Shown here in pieces: positions 25,441-33,143 of a stretch of 64,000 nucleotides of DNA. The position numbers and the translations under genes are program-made. Position 1 is the stretch's first letter; every line of letters starts with the position of its first letter. This stretch comes from Geomonas ferrireducens. GTDB taxonomy: Bacteria > Desulfobacterota > Desulfuromonadia > Geobacterales > Geobacteraceae. The stretch lies in assembly GCF_004917065.1 (NCBI RefSeq), contig NZ_SSYA01000003.1, positions 890,318 to 954,317 on the forward strand, written 5' to 3'. The notes under the pieces were generated by a model. The model was given only the letters and a program-made list of their open reading frames with translations. It ran no database searches and was not told where the DNA came from.

Positions 25441-25704
25441 TTGGGAACCTTTTCGGGGAAGAGAAACGCGGGGCATCTTAGCAAAATCGCGGCACCATGT
25501 AAAGCTTCGCAGCCTCGCCCTTGACGACGGTGCCGCTTGCGTCCGTTTCGGGGAGATTGGCCTCCATAACGCGGTCGGGATGCCCGACTTCATGGCGGGA
25601 TATAGGGGGTAAGGCCAATTTTTTTGCCTCCCATCTCTGGAGTTTTGGTTTGTATGGCTTAGAATCGCCTAATGTTTTTACGGCCGACCCGTCCAGGGCG
25701 GCTC
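25441..25704. other. Divergent intergenic region, mutS / nucleotide-sugar dehydrogenase
   Basis: This holds the upstream sequences of both genes. A TAGAAT -10-like hexamer at about 25660 on the plus strand precedes the structured leader. No gene is evident. Confidence 0.4.
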
Positions 25705-25778
25705 ACACGGCGGGATGAGTGCCGCAGGAACGGCAGTCGCAAAGCCGGCAAACCGGTAGCCGGCAAGGGAGGTGCTGT
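25705..25778 (+). promoter_or_regulatory. Structured leader resembling a GEMM (cyclic-dinucleotide) riboswitch core
   Basis: A hairpin TGCCG-CAGGAA-CGGCA (25720-25735) is followed directly by GTCGCAAAGCC (25736-25746). A second stem, GCCGG/CCGGC (25744-25748 with 25760-25764), abuts the ribosome site GGGAGG. In GEMM-I riboswitches a hairpin is likewise followed by GACGCAAAGCC. The upstream GGCAAACC element and the usual P3 tetraloop receptor are not found, so this is a partial likeness. It lies directly before a gene pair that includes a diadenylate-cyclase-like protein. Confidence 0.4.
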
Positions 25779-27065
25779 ATGGGACATGGACGCAAGGTTT
25801 CGGTGGTGGGGTTGGGCTATGTCGGTCTGCCGGTTGCGTTGGCCTTCGGAAAAGTGCAGCGCACCATCGGCTTTGACATCAACGCGAAAAGGATCGAGGA
25901 ACTGAGCACCGGGAAAGACCGCACCGGCGAGGTGGCCGTGGCGGATCTCACCGAAACCGACATAGTCTTCACCGACCGGATCGAGGATCTCAAACAGGCG
26001 GATTTCCACGTTGTTGCGGTCCCGACCCCGGTAGATCCGGCGAACCAGCCGGATCTCTCGCTTTTGTGCAGCGCCTCGGATACGGTGGGGCGCGCGCTCA
26101 AGAAGGGGGACGTGGTCGTCTACGAATCGACGGTATATCCGGGGGTGACCGAGGAGGTCTGTCTGCCGATCCTGGAGCGGGTATCGGGGCTCAAGAGCCC
26201 GGAGGATTTCACCGTGGGGTACAGCCCGGAACGGATCAACCCGGGGGACCGCGAGCACACCTTCACCAACATACTGAAAGTCGTCTCCGGGCAGGATGCC
26301 GCCACCCTCGACATAGTGGCGCAGGTCTACTCGGAGGTGGTGACGCCGGGGGTGCACCGGGCACCTTCCATCAAGGTGGCCGAGGCGGCGAAGGTGATCG
26401 AGAACACGCAGCGCGACCTGAACATCGCCCTCATGAACGAGCTGGCTCTCATCTTCGACCGGATGGGGATCGACACCGGTGAGGTGCTTGCCGCGGCAGG
26501 GAGCAAGTGGAACTTCCTGGACTTCCGCCCCGGGCTCGTGGGTGGGCACTGCATCGGGGTTGACCCCTACTACCTGACCCACAAGGCCGAGAAGATCGGC
26601 TACATCCCGCAGGTGATCCTGGCCGGACGGCGCATCAACGACGGCATGGGGAAGTTCGTGGCGCAGCGCGCGGTTAAGGAGATCATCCGGGCGGGGCACC
26701 ACGTGCTCGGCTCCTACGTCACCGTGCTCGGACTCACATTCAAGGAGAACTGCCCTGACCTCAGGAACTCGAAGGTGGTCGACATCCTGGGCGAGCTCTG
26801 GGACTACGGACTGAACGTGCAGGTCTGCGACCCGATGGCGGACCCGCAGGAGGCGAAGAGCGCCTACGGCGTCAGCTTGAAAGAGCCGGAAAGGCTGCAA
26901 CCGGCGGTCGCGGTCATCGTGGCGGTGGCGCATGACGTCTACCGCAACTGGACGCCGGCCAAGTTCGCGAGCCTCATGGTGGAAAACCCGGTGTTGATCG
27001 ACGTGAAGGGGATCTACGACGGGCGGCAGATGGCATCGGCCGGCATCCGGGTCTGGTGCCTGTAA
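25779..27065 (+). CDS. UDP-sugar 6-dehydrogenase, TviB/WbpO-like
   Basis: This 428-residue enzyme oxidises a UDP-N-acetylhexosamine (or UDP-hexose) to the uronic acid for capsule or exopolysaccharide synthesis. The Rossmann start VSVVGLGYVGLPVA is intact, as are VYESTVYPG and the catalytic Cys258 in GGHCIGVDPYYL. The C-terminal domain has GLTFKENCPDLRNSKV. The ATG at 25779 follows GGGAGG by five bases; earlier starts lie inside the structured leader. The protein resembles TviB/WbpO more than the Ugd class. It may supply precursors to the polysaccharide locus further right. The next gene follows after 17 bp. Confidence 0.9.
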   Translation: MGHGRKVSVVGLGYVGLPVALAFGKVQRTIGFDINAKRIEELSTGKDRTGEVAVADLTETDIVFTDRIEDLKQADFHVVAVPTPVDPANQPDLSLLCSASDTVGRALKKGDVVVYESTVYPGVTEEVCLPILERVSGLKSPEDFTVGYSPERINPGDREHTFTNILKVVSGQDAATLDIVAQVYSEVVTPGVHRAPSIKVAEAAKVIENTQRDLNIALMNELALIFDRMGIDTGEVLAAAGSKWNFLDFRPGLVGGHCIGVDPYYLTHKAEKIGYIPQVILAGRRINDGMGKFVAQRAVKEIIRAGHHVLGSYVTVLGLTFKENCPDLRNSKVVDILGELWDYGLNVQVCDPMADPQEAKSAYGVSLKEPERLQPAVAVIVAVAHDVYRNWTPAKFASLMVENPVLIDVKGIYDGRQMASAGIRVWCL

Positions 27066-27082
27066 CCGGTCGAGGTGGCGAC

Positions 27083-28444
27083 ATGAGACGGACCCAAGCC
27101 CACAGCCTGAATGCAGGGCACTGCTACCCGAAAGATCTCGTCGCTTTCGTCTTCGAGAGGTGGCAGGACCGGGCCTTCGTGACCCGGGTCTGCCCCGAGG
27201 CGGAACCGGGGGGCTTCACGCTTCCCGAGCGCGGCATTTTCGAACAGGTGATCTCGACCTGTTATCAGGCGAGCCTTTTGCGCGAGGAGGAGCGCCCGGT
27301 GATGTTCCGCCTGATCATCCGGGACTCCTACCTCTTCGCAGCCCATGAGGGCCCCCCCACGGGGATGCACCGGCTCATCTTCTCGAGGACCCGTCCCTTC
27401 AACGAGTACGAGCTGCATCGCTTGGCCCCCGCCGCGGACTTCTACCGGACCCTCATCGGCATCTGCATCGATGCGGTGCACGGGGCTCAGATCTGGGGGC
27501 TGCTGCACTCGGGAACCCGCTGGATGCACGCCGTGTACGGCGGCCGGAAGACCTCTCCCCCCTTGCCGCAGAGCCTCGTGGTCTACGTCACCGGCCCGGG
27601 GCAGATCTCGGTGTGCGCCGGTGACGAAATCATCGCATCCTTGAACGGCGGGCAGATCAACTGTCCGACCATCGACGTTTTCAACTCCCGCTGGTTCGGA
27701 AAGAGCCTCGCCGCCCTGAACGAGGAGACCTTCGCGCTGCACCGCAGCGCGCGCAGGCGCGCCGAGCGCCCTTGGGCCGAACTCGACCCCGACTTTGGCA
27801 GCAACATCGGGCAGCAGGCGCTCAGGCGCATCATCAGCGTGATCAGGAACTCGAACCACGGGGGGCTGCTCGTCTACCTCCCCCCCGAGATGGCCGATGA
27901 GATCATGCAGGAGAACCAGTACCTCTCGGTCAAGTACCAGTTCCTGGAGTTCGATTCCAGGCAACGCTTCCTCTCCCTCACCCTGCGCATCATGAACACC
28001 CTCGCCGAGAGCTACGGTGACCCGGAACATCCCGAACGGAAGGTGGGGTGGCACGAGTACGTGACGAGCAAGAACGAGGCGATCGCCCTTCTGGACGAGG
28101 CGATCTTCGACGTGGCGCATTTCATCGCGGCACTCTCGGCGGTGGATGGGGCGGTCGTCATCACCAAGCGCCAGGAGTTGCTCGGTTTCGGCGGGGTTAT
28201 CTCGGGGGATCTGGACAGCGTCGGCATGGTGTCGCATGCCCTTGACACGGAGGGGGAACAGTGCGAGCCGGTGCTAAGCGAGGGGGTGGGGACGAGGCAC
28301 CGGGCCGCCTACAGGATCTGCCAGAAGCTGCACCAGGCGATCGCCGTGGTGATCTCGCAGGACGAGACCGTGCAGATCGTGCGCTGGCATAACGGTTCCG
28401 TCACCTACTGGGACCAGGTACCTACCGGGGTGCCTGGGTTCTAG
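27083..28444 (+). CDS. Diadenylate-cyclase-like protein (DisA_N-type domain with N-terminal sensor)
   Basis: The ATG at 27083 has GAGGTGG four bases before it and gives 453 residues. The last 130 residues look like a DAC domain, which makes cyclic di-AMP from two ATP. They contain the DGA motif (D355-G356-A357, in VDGAVVITKRQELLGFGGVI) and the RHR motif (GTRHRAA, R405-H406-R407), both catalytic signatures. The roughly 350 upstream residues contain no membrane span and would be the sensor. I recall similar proteins annotated as DACNV sensor proteins. The DGA-to-RHR spacing (about 50) is longer than in DisA. It follows the nucleotide-sugar dehydrogenase by 17 bp. The domain call is moderate; activity is untested. 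Confidence 0.7.
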   Translation: MRRTQAHSLNAGHCYPKDLVAFVFERWQDRAFVTRVCPEAEPGGFTLPERGIFEQVISTCYQASLLREEERPVMFRLIIRDSYLFAAHEGPPTGMHRLIFSRTRPFNEYELHRLAPAADFYRTLIGICIDAVHGAQIWGLLHSGTRWMHAVYGGRKTSPPLPQSLVVYVTGPGQISVCAGDEIIASLNGGQINCPTIDVFNSRWFGKSLAALNEETFALHRSARRRAERPWAELDPDFGSNIGQQALRRIISVIRNSNHGGLLVYLPPEMADEIMQENQYLSVKYQFLEFDSRQRFLSLTLRIMNTLAESYGDPEHPERKVGWHEYVTSKNEAIALLDEAIFDVAHFIAALSAVDGAVVITKRQELLGFGGVISGDLDSVGMVSHALDTEGEQCEPVLSEGVGTRHRAAYRICQKLHQAIAVVISQDETVQIVRWHNGSVTYWDQVPTGVPGF

Positions 28445-28491
28445 GGGGGGAAGGAGCTAAGGTTGCCGGAGCTTATCGGCACCCATTCCTC

Positions 28492-29721
28492 TCAATCAGC
28501 ATCCACGTTGCGCACCCCTTCAGGCTTCCACGCGGGGGAGATCACTTTCGCCCCGCACTCCTTACCTAAAAGGGTCCCGAAGGTGACCGAAAAATCCCCG
28601 TACCGGTTGTTGACGCGGTCCATGGCGCTCGCGACGAGCGCCTTTTTGCGCTCGGAATCGAAAAGCGGCAGCTGTTCGGTGTGGTAGGTGAGGTTCGTGA
28701 TTCTGACGCCCAACAGCCGCACCGGCTGGGTGAGGTCGAGCTGGTCGAGGATCTGCACCGCATCGCGGTAGATTTCGTCGCTGTTGCTGGTAGGCTCGGC
28801 GCGGCTTGCCTGTCTGGAAAAGGTGGTGAAGTCCGCGTAGCGCACCGTGAGGGTCACCGTCCTCCCCGCAACCCCGTGCTTTCTGGCCCTTCTCCCCACC
28901 ATCTCGGAGAGCTGCAACAGGTACAGTAGGATCTCGGAGCGCTCGGTGATGTCGGTGTCGAGGGTCGTACTGTGCCCGACGCTTTTCACCTCGTCGGCAT
29001 CCTCCTCGGCGACGACCGGAGCGTCGTCGACGCCAAGCCCCATGTAGTGCAGCTTCTCCCCGGTCACCCCGAAAGTTTTCCTGAGCACCCCCAGCGGAAA
29101 GCGCCCGAGCTCGCCGCAGGTCTTGATGCCGAACTTGGTGAGCTGCTGGTGCGTCTTCGCCCCAATGCCGCAGAGATCCTTGATCGGGACCCGCTCCATG
29201 ACACGCGCCACCTCTTGCGGTGCGATGACGGTGAGGCCGTCCGGCTTCTGCATGTCCGAGGCGAGCTTCGCAAGGAGCTTGTTGGGGGCGATGCCGACGG
29301 AGCAGGTGAGGCCGAAACGCTCCCGGATGCGCTCCTTGATGAGGCTCGCGATGTTTTCCGGCGAGCCGAAGAGGCTTAGGCATCCCGTCACGTCCAGAAA
29401 CGCCTCGTCGATCGAGAAAACTTCGACGAGCGGGGTGTACTCGCGCATGATGCCGATGATCTGCTTTGAAGTGTAGGAGTACTTCCGGTTGTTGCCGACC
29501 ACGAAGATCAGATCCCGGCACTTTTGCCGCGCCTCCCAGGTATTCATCCCGGTCTTCACCCCATAGGCGCGCGCCTCGTAGGAACAGGTGGTGATGATGG
29601 TGCGCTTGGCCGCGCCGATCACCGCCACCGGCTTGCCGCGCAGGGCGGGGTTGGACTGCTGCTCCACCGAGGCGAAGAACGCGTTCATGTCGATGTGCAG
29701 GATGATCCGGTTTTCTGCCAC
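28492..29721 (-). CDS. dinB: DNA polymerase IV (Y-family)
   Basis: DinB carries out error-prone translesion synthesis in the SOS response. This 409-residue protein has the palm motif IILHIDMNAFFASVEQ with D11 and the likely steric-gate F16, YEARAYGVKTGM, and SIDEAFLDVTG with D105 and E106. The thumb and little-finger regions continue to the normal end. It is the last gene of the lexA operon, three bases after the small protein at 29725. Confidence 0.95.
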   Translation of the reverse strand: MAENRIILHIDMNAFFASVEQQSNPALRGKPVAVIGAAKRTIITTCSYEARAYGVKTGMNTWEARQKCRDLIFVVGNNRKYSYTSKQIIGIMREYTPLVEVFSIDEAFLDVTGCLSLFGSPENIASLIKERIRERFGLTCSVGIAPNKLLAKLASDMQKPDGLTVIAPQEVARVMERVPIKDLCGIGAKTHQQLTKFGIKTCGELGRFPLGVLRKTFGVTGEKLHYMGLGVDDAPVVAEEDADEVKSVGHSTTLDTDITERSEILLYLLQLSEMVGRRARKHGVAGRTVTLTVRYADFTTFSRQASRAEPTSNSDEIYRDAVQILDQLDLTQPVRLLGVRITNLTYHTEQLPLFDSERKKALVASAMDRVNNRYGDFSVTFGTLLGKECGAKVISPAWKPEGVRNVDAD

Positions 29722-29724
29722 GTC

Positions 29725-29973
29725 TTACTGCTCCTCGACCCCCACGAGGGTCCAGTTCTGGTCCGAGGTGTCGTACACGATTTCGTAGAGGTTGCTGTCG
29801 TCGCAGACCGCGAAGTGCAGCCTCGTCGCGCCTCCGAGGGTGTCCTTCCAGAAGTAGGGCCAGCGCGTCACCGCGTGCCGATGACGCCGCCACTCGAACC
29901 AGACCGGCTTTACCCTGGTCCCCGGCGAGAAGACGGCGGCCACCCTGATGCTCTCACAAAAGCGCTGCATGAA
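29725..29973 (-). CDS. Small SOS-operon protein (DUF6504-like)
   Basis: The ATG at 29973 lies one base past the lexA stop, with GGAG seven bases upstream inside the lexA end. The 82-residue basic protein starts MQRFCESIRVAAVFSPGTRVKPVWFEWRR and is rich in Trp/Arg, then ends acidic. I associate this pattern (GxRVKPVWFEW) with DUF6504, a small protein found near SOS polymerase genes. Its position between lexA and dinB strongly suggests a damage-induced role, perhaps a polymerase accessory; the function is unknown. Confidence 0.75.
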   Translation of the reverse strand, partial: FMQRFCESIRVAAVFSPGTRVKPVWFEWRRHRHAVTRWPYFWKDTLGGATRLHFAVCDDSNLYEIVYDTSDQNWTLVGVEEQ

Positions 29974-29974
29974 A

Positions 29975-30580
29975 TTACTCCATCTGCCGGTAGATGCCAA
30001 CCACTTTCCCTACGATCGAGACTTCGCCATCCCCCTCGTGCACGATGATCGGGTCGTAGTTCGGGTTTTCCGGCTGGAGCCTGATCCGGTCCGCCTCCCG
30101 GTAAAAGCGCTTCAGGGTGGCTTCTCCGCCCACCATGGCGACCACGATGTCCTTGTTGTGGGCGTCGGGCTGCGGGCGCACCAGCGCCAGGTCCCCCTCC
30201 ACGATGTGGGCGTGGATCATGGAATCCCCCTTGACACGCAGGAAGAAGGTCCCCCCCTTGTCCATCTGTGAGCGATCGATGGTGAAGTGCCCCTCGATGT
30301 CCTCTATCGCGGGGTGCAGGGTGCCCGCCCGGACCTGGCCGACGATGGGGAGGGGGACCCCCTGTCCCTGCTGGCTCAGGGTGATGCCGCGCGTGCTTCC
30401 CTCCTGCCGGCGCAGGTATCCCTTGCGCTCCAGGGCGTCCAGGTGCTTCAGAACCCCGAGCGTGCCGCTCACCCCTAGCTTCGCACCGATCTCACGCAGG
30501 GTGGGGGGGTAGCCGTACTCCTCTATGTGCCGGGACACGATCTCCAGCACTTCCTTTTGCCGCGCGGTCAGCTCTACCAT
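29975..30580 (-). CDS. lexA: LexA repressor
   Basis: LexA represses SOS genes and self-cleaves with RecA. The 201-residue protein has an N-terminal winged helix (TARQKEVLEIVSRHIEEYGYPPTLREI), cleavage site A85-G86 (VRAGT), and the catalytic dyad S120 (GDSMI) and K157 (EATLKRF). It leads a three-gene operon with the small protein and dinB. Two LexA-box-like sites lie just upstream (30601-30634), consistent with autoregulation. Confidence 0.96.
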   Translation of the reverse strand: MVELTARQKEVLEIVSRHIEEYGYPPTLREIGAKLGVSGTLGVLKHLDALERKGYLRRQEGSTRGITLSQQGQGVPLPIVGQVRAGTLHPAIEDIEGHFTIDRSQMDKGGTFFLRVKGDSMIHAHIVEGDLALVRPQPDAHNKDIVVAMVGGEATLKRFYREADRIRLQPENPNYDPIIVHEGDGEVSIVGKVVGIYRQME

Positions 30581-30600
30581 TTAGCCCACCTCCAACTCTT

Positions 30601-30618
30601 GGTTATCTGATGAGAACT
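30601..30618. promoter_or_regulatory. LexA box (Geobacter-type)
   Basis: GGTTATCTGATGAGAACT fits GGTT-N2-C-N4-G-N3-ACC, the form I recall as reported for Geobacter LexA, with one mismatch at the last base. It is 20 bp before the lexA start. Confidence 0.7.
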
Positions 30619-30634
30619 TTACCGTATGGTAACC
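30617..30634 (-). promoter_or_regulatory. Second, weaker LexA-box-like palindrome
   Basis: On the minus strand GGTTACCATACGGTAAAG keeps GGTT, C, G and the A of the same pattern and contains a TTACC/GGTAA inverted repeat (30619-30632). It overlaps the first box by two bases. Confidence 0.45.
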
Positions 30635-30666
30635 ATGCCCTGTCAAGCCGGAAAAAAGCTCTTAGG

Positions 30667-30694
30667 TTGATGGTTAAGGAAATACAATTATAGT
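30667..30694 (+). promoter_or_regulatory. Sigma-70-like promoter for the barrel gene
   Basis: TTGATG (30667-30672), a 16-base spacer and TATAGT (30689-30694) lie about 50 bp before the ATG at 30746. Confidence 0.55.
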
Positions 30695-30745
30695 GTAGCG
30701 GGTGTTCGTGCGGGGGATGTCAACCACCAGGATTAGGAGGCGGCC

Positions 30746-32113
30746 ATGACAAGCGTGGACGGAAGGACTACAGGGACATGGAGACGGGTCGTAAGACGTA
30801 GTAGTGGGGGAAAAGGGGGCGAGGAAAGAGTGGCGCGCGGCACGGCGCGCTCGTTACGGTCGGGAAGCCGGATAGGGGCTATGTTTCGCGGCGTGCTCCC
30901 TTTTTGCATCCTCTGCGTGCTCGCCTCACCGTGCCGCGCCGATGGGGACGGTGAGTACCACACCCCGCTGGCGGGTGAGCCGGGACGGGTCACCTTCATG
31001 GGGCGCGAGGTCGAGATCCCGGCGGTCGATCGCGCCCGGATGAACTCCATCACCCTCGGCGCATCCCTTCTTGAGCCCCCCCAGGGACAGACATCTGCGC
31101 TGCCGGTCGCCGCCTTCTTTCACCGGCGCGTCACCGAGCGCTCGCACGCCCGCGCCATGATCGCGCTCTTTGTGAACGAAATCGAGTATGACCGCGACGC
31201 AGGCGGCCTGGACGTGGTGGCGCAGTTCGAGAACGAGACCCTCCCAGTGGCGGAGCGTGAGATCAACCACGGCGAAGAGGTGCGGGGGACCTCGCTCTAC
31301 TTCGGCACCCTCATCGGTGCGGCGGGGATAGGCTACCGAACCCCCGTGTCACCTTTCCAGGTTGACAACGATTTCAGGGTGCAGCTTTTAGCCCGCGCCG
31401 GATACTTTTACGCCCACCGGGAAGGGGATACCTCCCCCGGGCTCTGGGTCCCACCGGACACGGCGCTTCTCGGCGCCAGGCTGCGCTGTCGCTTCGATGG
31501 CCTGCGCAGAAACCTCCTGGAGCTCCCCCACAAGGGGGTTGCGGCCGGGTTCGACCTGGACTTCACGCACCGGGACCGGTGGCGCGGCGAGGAGGGAGGA
31601 AGCGGTAACCGCAACTACGCGCAGTTTCGCGGGCACCTGGTCGGTGCCTACGGCGTGCCGGGGATCTCTTCAGATAGGGACCGGTTCCTTTTCGCCCTGT
31701 ACGGCGGGATCACCGGTGCAGGGAAGGGAGACAGCTTCAACGCTTTCCGCATCAACGGCACGCCCTTTCCCAGCGAGCAGTACGACCTCGCCTGGCCGCA
31801 CTACAGCGGTGTCGTCTTCGACCAGGTGCTGGCCCGGGGATACGCGACCGCCACTGCCGGCTACCGCCGTGAGCTCACCTTTTTCCTCTACCTGAGCGCC
31901 CTGGGATCGTACATCTGGGCGGACCGCTCCCGTGCCGAGGCGGTGGACCGGGTGACCTTCAGGGACCGCCAGGGTGGCGCGGCAACGGTCGCACTGGACA
32001 GCGCGTTTTTGTGGAACTCTTCGCTCTACCTCGCGTGGAGTTACGAATCTGGGGTGATGCGGGAGGGACGCTCCGGCAGCGGCTTCACGCTCATGTGGAA
32101 CAAGCTTCTGTGA
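30746..32113 (+). CDS. Predicted outer-membrane beta-barrel protein
   Basis: The C-terminal 320 residues alternate polar and aromatic residues in beta-strand style (LYFGTLIGAAGIGY, QLLARAGYFYAH, LFALYGGITGAG) and end in ...GFTLMWNKLL, so it is probably a barrel. The function is unknown; it does not match a porin family I know. The ATG at 30746 has a perfect AGGAGG five bases before it. It adds 45 basic residues ahead of what looks like the signal peptide (MFRGVLPFCILCVLASPCRA). The ATG at 30881 may therefore be the functional start for export, although its ribosome site is poorly spaced. Confidence 0.7.
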   Translation: MTSVDGRTTGTWRRVVRRSSGGKGGEERVARGTARSLRSGSRIGAMFRGVLPFCILCVLASPCRADGDGEYHTPLAGEPGRVTFMGREVEIPAVDRARMNSITLGASLLEPPQGQTSALPVAAFFHRRVTERSHARAMIALFVNEIEYDRDAGGLDVVAQFENETLPVAEREINHGEEVRGTSLYFGTLIGAAGIGYRTPVSPFQVDNDFRVQLLARAGYFYAHREGDTSPGLWVPPDTALLGARLRCRFDGLRRNLLELPHKGVAAGFDLDFTHRDRWRGEEGGSGNRNYAQFRGHLVGAYGVPGISSDRDRFLFALYGGITGAGKGDSFNAFRINGTPFPSEQYDLAWPHYSGVVFDQVLARGYATATAGYRRELTFFLYLSALGSYIWADRSRAEAVDRVTFRDRQGGAATVALDSAFLWNSSLYLAWSYESGVMREGRSGSGFTLMWNKLL

Positions 32114-32157
32114 TGTGCGCTTGCAATCGGCGGGAAATGGACTTAATGTGGCACGCG

Positions 32158-33015
32158 TTACAGAGCGGTGAAGCTGACCAGGTAGTCGATCACCTCGGGG
32201 GAGGCCTCGCCTCCCTTGAATTCGTTGATCTCCGGCATGATGACGAGGCTCGCAAGGGGTGAGCCGTTGCGGGAAAGCTGTTCCGGGATGGCATTTTTCA
32301 CGGCGTGCCAGATCCCGGTGAACGCCACTACCTTCGTCTTGGGCGCCTTTTTCAAATAAGCGCGGATGTTGGTCGCCATGCCGCTGTTGCGCAGGGTCTG
32401 GGCCTCGCAGAAGTACTCGAAGACGCGCCCGTTGGTGACGTGCTTGAACACCTCGCCGAAAGATTTCTTGAGAAACTCGGTGTGCGGGTTGTTCAGGTCG
32501 CACATCGTCCCCTGCGGGAGGCTCTTTTTCTCCTCATCGGTGAGCGCGGCATAGCCGCGGCGCGAAACCTTGACCACCAGCTCCTTCGGGAGGTTGAGCG
32601 CTATCATGTGGATCCCGTTTTCCTTCGCGAAGACGAAAATGTCCCGGTAAAGCCCCCAGTCGTAGGACCAGTTTCGGGCAAAGACCTCTTTGAACCGCTC
32701 TTCGCTCATCTTCCCGGCGATGAAGGCGTCCAGGTCCCCCTGGCTGTCCGCCTGCATTGCCTCGATGCCGATGGCGATGGGGATACCCTCTTTTTTCATG
32801 GCGCGGAGCACCTCGAGCTGCAGGGCGTGGTGCGCCTTGTTGTCGTGCACTTCGCCGACGAGGACCAGATCCGACTTTGCGGCCTGGGCGACGACCTGTC
32901 GCATGGCGACCTGTTTTCCGTCGCTTAGGCGCGTGATGTTCTCTCCGGCCGGTGCGGCAACCGGAAGCACCAGGGACACGATGATGAAGAGCAGGCAAGC
33001 GGCTAACTTGGACAT
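32158..33015 (-). CDS. ChaN/Tiki-family exported protein
   Basis: The ATG at 33015 has GGGAG seven bases upstream and opens a signal peptide (MSKLAACLLFIIVSLVLPVAAPA). The 285-residue protein matches the ChaN/Tiki superfamily: LVLVGEVHDNKAHHALQLEVL (E and H of the metal/haem site), IAIGIEAMQ, then FARNWSYDWGLYRDIF and IALNLPKELV. Family members bind haem or act as metalloproteases; ChaN of Campylobacter binds haem. No lipobox Cys is present, so it would be soluble in the periplasm rather than a lipoprotein. Gene context does not reveal its substrate. Confidence 0.85.
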   Translation of the reverse strand: MSKLAACLLFIIVSLVLPVAAPAGENITRLSDGKQVAMRQVVAQAAKSDLVLVGEVHDNKAHHALQLEVLRAMKKEGIPIAIGIEAMQADSQGDLDAFIAGKMSEERFKEVFARNWSYDWGLYRDIFVFAKENGIHMIALNLPKELVVKVSRRGYAALTDEEKKSLPQGTMCDLNNPHTEFLKKSFGEVFKHVTNGRVFEYFCEAQTLRNSGMATNIRAYLKKAPKTKVVAFTGIWHAVKNAIPEQLSRNGSPLASLVIMPEINEFKGGEASPEVIDYLVSFTAL

Positions 33016-33143
33016 GATGCGGCTCCCGTGGGGCGTTGCCCCGTAAAATGGCACGCTGCAGGTTACACCAACCCATGCGAGATCACAAACATAATTGCTC
33101 CTTCCGCAGCGGAGGAGCCGGCGCCTGGCGCCCGGAGGTGAGC

